This document shows positions 58,434 to 64,000 of a stretch of DNA of 64,000 bases, in pieces; the first letter of the stretch is position 1; each line of letters opens with the position of its first letter. Below the pieces are notes generated by a model. That model made no database searches, was not told where the DNA came from, and saw only the letters and a list, made by a program, of their open reading frames with translations. The translations under genes were made by a program, and so were the position numbers. The DNA is from SSSZ01 sp016790965 (GTDB taxonomy: Bacteria; Pseudomonadota; Gammaproteobacteria; Burkholderiales; Rhodocyclaceae), in the NCBI GenBank assembly GCA_016790965.1, contig JAEUNZ010000004.1, positions 1-64,000 on the forward strand, given 5' to 3'.

Positions 58434-59798
58434 TTGCGTTACGCCGTCTTCACTCTCGCCGCCGCCCTGGCGTTCGCTTTGCCCGCCGGCGCCGCCGAGC
58501 AGAAGGCCAGGCCCCGCCCAGCCAAGAGCCGCTTCGCCGCGCCCGCCGTCGCCGCGCCGGAAATCGCCGACCGCCAGGCGGATTTGCAGGAATTGCGCGG
58601 GCGCATCGAGGCCCTGCGCAAGGATCTCGCCAGCAACGAGGAAAACAGGGCCGACGCCGCCGACCGCCTGCGCGAATCGGAACGGGAGATTTCAAACCTC
58701 CAGCGCAGCCTGCACCGCCTGGGCAACCAGCGCGGCGAACTTCAGGCCCGCCTGAACGACCTGGGGCGCCAATCGCAAGAACTGGGGGCCACCCTGAACC
58801 AGCAGCAGGCGCAGTTGGAAAAGCTCCTCTACCGGCAGTACCTGCGCGGCAATCCGGATACCCTCCACATCGCCCTGAACGGGGACGACCCCAACCAGAT
58901 GGCGCGGGATCTGCACTACTTGGCGGCCATCGCCCGCAGCCGGGCGGAGTTGGTGGCGGAAATAGGGACCACCCTGGAACGCAAGAAATCCCTCGCGGCC
59001 AGTGCCCGGGAACAGGCCGAGGCCCTGGAGGAGGTGGAGGCGGAACAGAAGAGCCAGCACCAGGAATTGCAGAAGCAACGCAATGATCGCAAGGCGGTCC
59101 TGGCCGAGGTGGCCGACCGCGTCCAGCGGCAACGCAAGGAAATCGGCAGCCTGGAGCAGAACGAAAAACGCATGACCCAATTGGTCGAGCGCCTTTCCCG
59201 CCTGCTCGCGGCCCAGGCGGCCAAGGCAGCGCAGGAGGCCAGGGCCGCCCAGGAAGCGCGGGCGGCCCAAGCGGCTCGCCAGGCCCGCGCTCGCCCGACA
59301 CCGGGGGAGGCCGACCCGCCCGCATCCGCGGAGAACTCCCGGCCACCGCCCACCCGCGCAGTGGAAGCGGAAAACCGTCTGGAACCCGTGGCCAACAGCG
59401 GCGCCTTCGCCCGCCTGCGGGGCAGCCTTCGCCTGCCGGTGCGGGGCACACTGGCCGGGCGCTTCGGCGCCGCCCGGGAAGGTGGAGGTTCATGGAAGGG
59501 GCTCTTCATCCGCGCCAGCAGCGGCGCCGACGTGAAGGCCGTGGCGGGAGGAAGAGTCGTCTTTTCTGAATGGATGCGGGGCTTCGGCAATCTGCTCATC
59601 ATCGACCACGGCGACGCATACCTGACCATCTACGGCAATAACGATTCCCTGCTCAAACAGGTGGGCGAAAGCGTACGCGGCGGCGAAACCGTGGCCATCG
59701 TGGGCAACAGCGGGGGCAATCCGGATTCCGGTTTATACTTCGAGCTTCGTCATCAGGGGCAGCCCATAGACCCCATGAAATGGGCCAGTTTGAAATGA
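58434..59798 (+). CDS. envC: Murein hydrolase activator EnvC
   Basis: Periplasmic activator of cell-separation amidases. The 454-residue protein has a signal peptide (about residues 1-20), a long coiled coil (about 45-250), a low-complexity Ala/Arg linker and a C-terminal LytM/M23 domain (about 330-450). The LytM domain includes GRFGAAREGGGSWKGLFIRA and IDHGDAYLTIYGNNDSLLK; some metal ligands of active M23 enzymes are replaced, as expected for an activator. No ATG fits, so TTG at 58434 is taken as start. ctpA overlaps by 4 bp. Confidence 0.9.
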   Translation: MRYAVFTLAAALAFALPAGAAEQKARPRPAKSRFAAPAVAAPEIADRQADLQELRGRIEALRKDLASNEENRADAADRLRESEREISNLQRSLHRLGNQRGELQARLNDLGRQSQELGATLNQQQAQLEKLLYRQYLRGNPDTLHIALNGDDPNQMARDLHYLAAIARSRAELVAEIGTTLERKKSLAASAREQAEALEEVEAEQKSQHQELQKQRNDRKAVLAEVADRVQRQRKEIGSLEQNEKRMTQLVERLSRLLAAQAAKAAQEARAAQEARAAQAARQARARPTPGEADPPASAENSRPPPTRAVEAENRLEPVANSGAFARLRGSLRLPVRGTLAGRFGAAREGGGSWKGLFIRASSGADVKAVAGGRVVFSEWMRGFGNLLIIDHGDAYLTIYGNNDSLLKQVGESVRGGETVAIVGNSGGNPDSGLYFELRHQGQPIDPMKWASLK

Positions 59799-61234
59799 GC
59801 AAAGTCAAAACCATCTCCTTGGCCCTGGGCGGATTCCTCGCCGGCGCCCTCATCAGCCTGCACCTCCCTGCCCTGGCAGAAAAGGATTCCCCCGGTGCCG
59901 GCCTCCCCATCGACGACCTGCGTACCTTCGCCTCGGTATATAACGCGGTAAAGGCAGCCTACGTGGAGCCTGTGGAGGACAAGAAGATGATCGCCAACGC
60001 GATCTCGGGCATGCTCTCCAACCTGGACCCCCACTCCTCCTACCTGGACCCGGACGCCTACAAGGACTTGCAGGTGTCGACCCAGGGCGAATTCGGCGGC
60101 TTGGGCATCGAGGTGGGCATGGAGGACGGACTGGTCAAGGTGGTGTCGCCCATCGAAGACACCCCCGCTTTCCGTGCCGGCATCAAGGCCGGCGACCTCA
60201 TCTTCAAGCTGGACGATGCGCTCGTGAAGGGCATGACCCTCAATGACGCAGTCAAGAAAATGCGCGGTAAGCCCAAGACGCCGATCAAGCTGTCGATCAT
60301 CAGGAAGGGCGAAGCCAAGCCCATCGAAATCACCCTGGTGCGCGAAGTCATCAAGGTGCAGAGTGTGAAGTCCAAGGTAGTGGAACCCGGCTATGGCTGG
60401 GTGCGCATCACCCAATTCCAGGAAACCACCGGCACCAGCTTGGTCAAGCACCTGGGCGATCTGTACAAGCAGGGCAACCTGAAGGGCCTGGTCCTCGATC
60501 TGCGCAATGACCCCGGTGGCCTGCTCAACGGAGCCGTCGGCGTTTCCGCCGCCTTCCTGCCCCCGAATGCCAAAGTGGTCTCCACCGACGGCCGCACCGA
60601 GGACGCCAAGCAGGAGTTTTTGGCCCGCCCTTCCGACTATCTGCGCGGCACCAAGGAGGACTATCTGAAGGGACTGCCCGCGGAGATCAAGAAAGTGCCC
60701 ATGGTGGTTCTGGTCAATAGCGGCTCGGCGTCCGCCTCCGAAATCGTTGCCGGAGCCCTCCAGGATCACAAGCGGGCCGTCATCATGGGCACCCAGACCT
60801 TCGGCAAGGGTTCCGTCCAGACGGTTCTGCCCCTACCCGGCAATACCGCCATCAAGCTCACCACGGCACGCTATTACACCCCCAACGGCCGCTCGATCCA
60901 GGCCAAGGGGATTGTTCCCGACATCCTGGTCGAAGAGACCGCCAATGGGACCCCCATGGCCAATTCCCGGGTGCGCGAAGCCGACCTCGAGCGCCACCTG
61001 AACAACGACCGCGACGGCGACGCCTCCAAGGAAGCCCCCAAATCCGAGGCCAAGCCGGAAGCCAAATCCGCCCCCAAGGCCCAGCCCAAACCCGGCAAGG
61101 GCGGCGACAAGAAGGAAGACGCCGAAGACGAACTGCCACCTCGCGTCGAGTACGCGGGCAAGGGCGACTACCAGTTTGCCCAGGCCCTCAACCTTCTCAA
61201 GGGTCTGCAGATCATGCAGAATAAGACCCAGTAG
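59795..61234 (+). CDS. ctpA: Carboxyl-terminal processing protease (S41)
   Basis: Periplasmic serine protease that trims or degrades envelope proteins, including murein hydrolases. The 479-residue protein has an N-terminal signal or anchor, a PDZ domain (about residues 85-170; GLGIEVGMEDGLVKVVSPIE) and the S41 core with the catalytic Ser in NSGSASASEIVAGAL and Lys in TFGKGSVQT. A Lys/Pro/Ala-rich linker (about 405-445) precedes a short C-terminal helix. Coupled to envC by an ATGA overlap; this pair is conserved in betaproteobacteria. Confidence 0.95.
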   Translation: MSKVKTISLALGGFLAGALISLHLPALAEKDSPGAGLPIDDLRTFASVYNAVKAAYVEPVEDKKMIANAISGMLSNLDPHSSYLDPDAYKDLQVSTQGEFGGLGIEVGMEDGLVKVVSPIEDTPAFRAGIKAGDLIFKLDDALVKGMTLNDAVKKMRGKPKTPIKLSIIRKGEAKPIEITLVREVIKVQSVKSKVVEPGYGWVRITQFQETTGTSLVKHLGDLYKQGNLKGLVLDLRNDPGGLLNGAVGVSAAFLPPNAKVVSTDGRTEDAKQEFLARPSDYLRGTKEDYLKGLPAEIKKVPMVVLVNSGSASASEIVAGALQDHKRAVIMGTQTFGKGSVQTVLPLPGNTAIKLTTARYYTPNGRSIQAKGIVPDILVEETANGTPMANSRVREADLERHLNNDRDGDASKEAPKSEAKPEAKSAPKAQPKPGKGGDKKEDAEDELPPRVEYAGKGDYQFAQALNLLKGLQIMQNKTQ

Positions 61235-61251
61235 TCTGCGCAGGAGGCACC

Positions 61252-61653
61252 ATGGGCAACCCGGACCTGAAGAAGAACCGCGAGATCCTCTTCGCCAAGT
61301 TCCCCCCCGGCCAGGTGCCCGAAGCCGCCGACGATCTGGGCCGCCTGCCCGAAGTGGCGGTCGATCCCCGCGCCGAAAAGCGCGCGGTCGGAGTCAGCTA
61401 CGAGCTCACCGAACACACCCTGGAGGAGCTCGAAGTCCATCTGGAGGACAAGGGCTACCACCTGGACAATACCCTGATGAGCAAGCTCACCCGGGCCCTC
61501 ATCCACTACATCGAGGACACCCAGCTGCACAACCTGGGCGCCCCGGAGAAACGCCTCAAGCGTTCTTCCCAGGAAGCCTACGTCAAAGCCTGGGAGCACC
61601 ATCCCCACGGTGACCACGACGAAACACCGCCGGAGTGGCGCGAATACAAGTAG
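61252..61653 (+). CDS. Uncharacterised small protein between ctpA and moeB
   Basis: A 133-residue hydrophilic protein without signal peptide or membrane segment. The N-terminal part contains KFPPGQVPEAADDLGRLPEV; the central part (about 46-95; YELTEHTLEELEVHLEDKG) looks like an alpha/beta fold resembling a heavy-metal-transport-associated ferredoxin shape without cysteines; the C-terminus is His-rich (EHHPHGDHD). An AGGAGG ribosome site precedes it. I do not recognise the family. The His-rich tail may bind metal (inference). Confidence 0.75.
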   Translation: MGNPDLKKNREILFAKFPPGQVPEAADDLGRLPEVAVDPRAEKRAVGVSYELTEHTLEELEVHLEDKGYHLDNTLMSKLTRALIHYIEDTQLHNLGAPEKRLKRSSQEAYVKAWEHHPHGDHDETPPEWREYK

Positions 61654-61736
61654 GGAACGAGGGATGGGGGAAGGGTTGCCCCCGCCGCATCTCTACCGGT
61701 CCAGCCCACCTTCTAGCTCCCCCTTCTCACACCTCC

Positions 61737-62582
61737 ATGAACGACTCCCAACTCCTCCGCTACAGCCGCCACATCCTGCTGGACGATCTGGGCATTGAGG
61801 GGCAGGAGCGGCTACTGGCAGCCCACGCGGTGGTGATCGGTGCCGGCGGACTGGGTTCGCCGGCGGCGCTCTATCTCGCCTCGGCGGGAGTGGGCAAGAT
61901 CACCCTGGTGGATGGCGACGAAGTGGACTTCACCAATTTGCAGCGGCAAATCCTCCACACACAGGAGCGTGTCGGGCAGGCCAAGGTGCTTTCCGGCCGC
62001 ACGGCCCTGGCCCAGATCAACCCGGAAATCGACGTCGTGGCGCGGCACGAGCGCCTGGAGGGTGAAGCGCTGGATGCCCTGATCGCCACGGCCGACGTAG
62101 TCCTCGACTGCTGCGACAACTTCAGTACCCGGCATGCCGTGAATCGGGCCTGCGTGCACCACAGGAAGCCTCTGGTCTCGGGAGCCGCCATCCGTTTCGA
62201 TGGTCAGATCAGCGTGTACGACATGTCCCGGGACGACTCGCCCTGCTACCACTGTCTTTTCCCCGAGGGGGAGGACGTGGAGGAAGTGCGCTGCGCGGTG
62301 ATGGGCGTGTTTGCGCCCCTGACCGGCATCATCGGCACCATGCAGGCGGCTGAGGCCCTGAAACTGATTGCCGGCATCGGCGAATCCCTGGCCGGACGGC
62401 TGTTGCTGCTCGACACCCAGGAGATGGAGTGGCGCAGCGTCCGCTTCAAGAAGGATCCGGGCTGTGTCGTGTGCGGCCCTACGCCGGCCGGGCAAGCACC
62501 CGGATATCTGCCCCGACCTGCCGCACATCGCGAAGCCTCAGGCGCCTCCTGTCGTCCAGACTTGTCAGGGCGGACAGGTTGA
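61737..62582 (+). CDS. MoeB/ThiF-family adenylyltransferase (HesA-like), with C-terminal extension
   Basis: E1-like enzyme that adenylates the C-terminus of a sulfur carrier (MoaD or ThiS). The 281-residue protein has the N-terminal RYSRHILLDDLGIEGQERL, the ATP loop GAGGLGSPAALYL (about residues 37-49), DFTNLQRQILH and zinc cysteine pairs CYHC and CVVC. MoeB/ThiF normally ends close to the second pair; here about 37 further residues (PTAGQ-type, low hydrophobicity) are encoded antisense to the end of ribD, with a 104-bp overlap. Which carrier it serves cannot be told. Confidence 0.9.
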   Translation: MNDSQLLRYSRHILLDDLGIEGQERLLAAHAVVIGAGGLGSPAALYLASAGVGKITLVDGDEVDFTNLQRQILHTQERVGQAKVLSGRTALAQINPEIDVVARHERLEGEALDALIATADVVLDCCDNFSTRHAVNRACVHHRKPLVSGAAIRFDGQISVYDMSRDDSPCYHCLFPEGEDVEEVRCAVMGVFAPLTGIIGTMQAAEALKLIAGIGESLAGRLLLLDTQEMEWRSVRFKKDPGCVVCGPTPAGQAPGYLPRPAAHREASGASCRPDLSGRTG

Positions 62583-63576
62583 AAAGCCCCCGGGCCTCGC
62601 TGCCGATGAGGCAGGGCGCCAGGTAGAGCAGGAATTCGTCCACCAGGCCTTCGCGCAGCAGGGAGCCGTTGAGCTTGAAGCCGGCTTCGGCATGAACCTC
62701 ATTGACGCCGCGGCTGGCCAGCTCGGCCAGCACTCCGGCAAGGTCGACCTTGCCGGCAGCATTGGGCTGAATGAAGACCTCGGCCCCCGCCGCCTCCAGA
62801 GCGGCGATGCGACCCCGATCCGTCACCGCCCCCGCCACCAGGACATTGCCTCCCTTGAGGATGCGGGCGCCCAGCGGCGTCTCCAGCCGGCTATCCACCA
62901 CCACGCGCAAGGGCTGACGGGGAGTTTCCACCTCCCGCACGGTGAGTCTTGGATCGTCATCCTTGACCGTGCCGATACCGGTAAGGATGGCACAGGCCCG
63001 CGCCCGCCAGCGGTGCCCGTCACGTCGCGCCTCGGCACCGGTGATCCACTGACTGGCGCCATTGCCGAGCGCAGTCTGGCCGTCCAGGCTGGCGGCGGCT
63101 TTGAGCCGTAGCCAGGGGCGCCCCCGGGTCATGCGGGCGACGAAGCCGATATTGAGTTCCCTGGCCTCGTGTTCCATCAGACCGCAGGCGGTGGCAATCC
63201 CCGCCGCCTCTAGCGCGGCGAAGCCCTGCCCCGCCACCAGCGGATTGGGATCGGCCATGGCAGCGACCACCCGGGCGACCCCTGCGGCAATCAGGGCGTC
63301 GGTACAGGGCGGTGTGCGGCCGTGGTGATTGCAGGGTTCCAGGGTCACATAGGCGGTGGCACCCCGGGCCGTCCCCCCCGCTGCCGCGAGGGCCAGGGGC
63401 TCGGCGTGGGGCTCGCCGGCACGGGCATGCCAACCTTCGCCCACCACGACGCCGTCCCGCACCACGAGGCAGCCGACTCGGGGATTGGGCGAAGTGCTGT
63501 AAAGCCCCTGTTCCGCCAGGCGCAGGGCGCGGGCCATGAAGGCGTGGTCGGCGGCCGAGAAGCTCACAGCGGTCAC
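62479..63576 (-). CDS. ribD: Bifunctional riboflavin deaminase/reductase RibD
   Basis: Catalyses two steps of riboflavin synthesis: deamination of the pyrimidine and NADPH reduction of its ribosyl side chain. The 365-residue protein has an N-terminal deaminase domain with zinc motif HAEPLAL and PCNHHGRTPPC (about residues 57-90), and a C-terminal reductase domain (about 150-360; RPWLRLKAAASLDGQTA). Complete in length. Its start overlaps the nrdR stop (ATGA), the classical nrdR-ribD order. Its 3' end overlaps moeB/thiF. Confidence 0.97.
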   Translation of the reverse strand: MTAVSFSAADHAFMARALRLAEQGLYSTSPNPRVGCLVVRDGVVVGEGWHARAGEPHAEPLALAAAGGTARGATAYVTLEPCNHHGRTPPCTDALIAAGVARVVAAMADPNPLVAGQGFAALEAAGIATACGLMEHEARELNIGFVARMTRGRPWLRLKAAASLDGQTALGNGASQWITGAEARRDGHRWRARACAILTGIGTVKDDDPRLTVREVETPRQPLRVVVDSRLETPLGARILKGGNVLVAGAVTDRGRIAALEAAGAEVFIQPNAAGKVDLAGVLAELASRGVNEVHAEAGFKLNGSLLREGLVDEFLLYLAPCLIGSEARGLFNLSALTSLDDRRRLRLRDVRQVGADIRVLARPA

Positions 63577-64000
63577 TTGCGCGGCGAGACTTCGCGGATG
63601 GCCCGGGAAAAGGCGTCCACGTCTTCGAAATTGCGATAGACCGAAGCGAAGCGGATGTAGGCCACTTTGTCGAGCTTCTTCAACTCGCGCATGACCAGTT
63701 CGCCCAACTGCTGCGAGGTGACCTCACGCTCACCGGAAGACAACAGTTTTTCCTCGATGTCGCCGATGGCCGCGTCGACGGCTTCGGTGGAGACAGGGCG
63801 CTTCCGGAGTGCCAGGTCCAGGCTGGCCCGGAGCTTGTCGCGGCTGAATTCGGTGCGCGAACCGTTCTTCTTGACCACCTGGGGCAAGCGGATGTCCGCC
63901 CGCTCGTAGGTGGTGAAACGCTTGTCGCAGGCGTTGCACTTGCGGCGCCGCCGGACGATGTCGCCTTCGTCGTTGAGGCGGGTGTCGACGACGGCGGTAT
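63573..64000 (-). CDS. nrdR: Transcriptional regulator NrdR (5' end beyond the window)
   Basis: Zinc-ribbon/ATP-cone repressor of ribonucleotide reductase genes. The visible part begins at about residue 11 of the usual protein (TAVVDTRLNDEGDIVRRRRK), includes the second zinc pair CNACDKRF and the ATP-cone (about 45-140; VVKKNGSRTEFSRDKLRASL). The first zinc pair and the start codon lie off the right edge. An internal Met codon at 63887 is not the real start. Overlaps ribD by 4 bp. Confidence 0.95.
   Translation of the reverse strand, partial: TAVVDTRLNDEGDIVRRRRKCNACDKRFTTYERADIRLPQVVKKNGSRTEFSRDKLRASLDLALRKRPVSTEAVDAAIGDIEEKLLSSGEREVTSQQLGELVMRELKKLDKVAYIRFASVYRNFEDVDAFSRAIREVSPRK

Overview
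The window looks like the chromosome of a GC-rich betaproteobacterium, most likely a Rhodocyclales member (Dechloromonas/Azonexus-like); this is an inference from gene content and neighbourhoods (tyrS beside an rrn leader, erpA-bactofilin-argC-rpsI-rplM, coq7, slmA, hemB-engB-cytochrome c4, secB-grxC-rhodanese, envC-ctpA-moeB, ribD-nrdR). Almost all of it is coding, and no tRNA, complete rRNA, phage or CRISPR was seen.

Layout. 1-313: promoter and antitermination leader of a ribosomal RNA operon that runs off the left edge. 314-5225 (minus): tyrS, erpA, bactofilin, a membrane coiled-coil protein, argC, rpsI, rplM. 5226-6324: an insertion-sequence graveyard (IS21 istB remnant, probable IS66 remnant), a candidate small RNA and an AT-rich island. 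6325-9533: OsmC-like protein, coq7, CNP1-like secreted protein, CBS protein, rppH. 9645-15556: proS, a lytic transglycosylase, ffh, a CcsA-like membrane protein, a CorC-like protein. 15642-22234: type IV pilus genes pilB-pilC-pilD, then an FmdB zinc ribbon, a DUF502 protein and aspS. 22244-25760: a secreted barnase-like RNase with its barstar inhibitor, nudB, argB, a HAD nucleotidase, slmA. 25763-31559: hemB, engB, a diheme cytochrome c4, CBS and HDOD signalling proteins, msrPQ. 31537-33788: bioB and bioC, separated by two repeat elements. 33875-36372: comF and a PglL/Wzy-type O-oligosaccharide ligase.

36329-53803 is a complete mannose-sensitive haemagglutinin (MSHA) type IV pilus locus on the minus strand. 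Read 5' to 3' it is mshE-G-F-B-A-C-D-O-P-Q followed by mshI-I2-J-K-L-M-N, a circular permutation of the textbook order. Its prepilins are presumably processed by PilD (18605-19468), and the neighbouring ligase may glycosylate them. 53889-64000: trmL, a hydrolase, gpsA, an SH3 protein, secB, grxC, a rhodanese, an ArsR regulator, envC, ctpA, an uncharacterised gene, moeB/thiF, ribD and the 3' part of nrdR.

The most interesting signals lie outside the genes. (1) Two candidate small RNAs (5944-6055 minus and about 26843-26945 plus) each end in a strong intrinsic terminator and expose a CU-rich, anti-Shine-Dalgarno hairpin loop. (2) A dispersed repeat family of about 163 bp with terminal inverted repeats (four copies) sits in gene junctions, touching start or stop codons, three of them inside the MSHA locus. 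(3) A second, 240-270 bp inverted-repeat element lies between bioB and bioC. (4) Three 81-bp tandem repeats fill the junction between two msh genes and seem to supply the ribosome binding site of the downstream gene.
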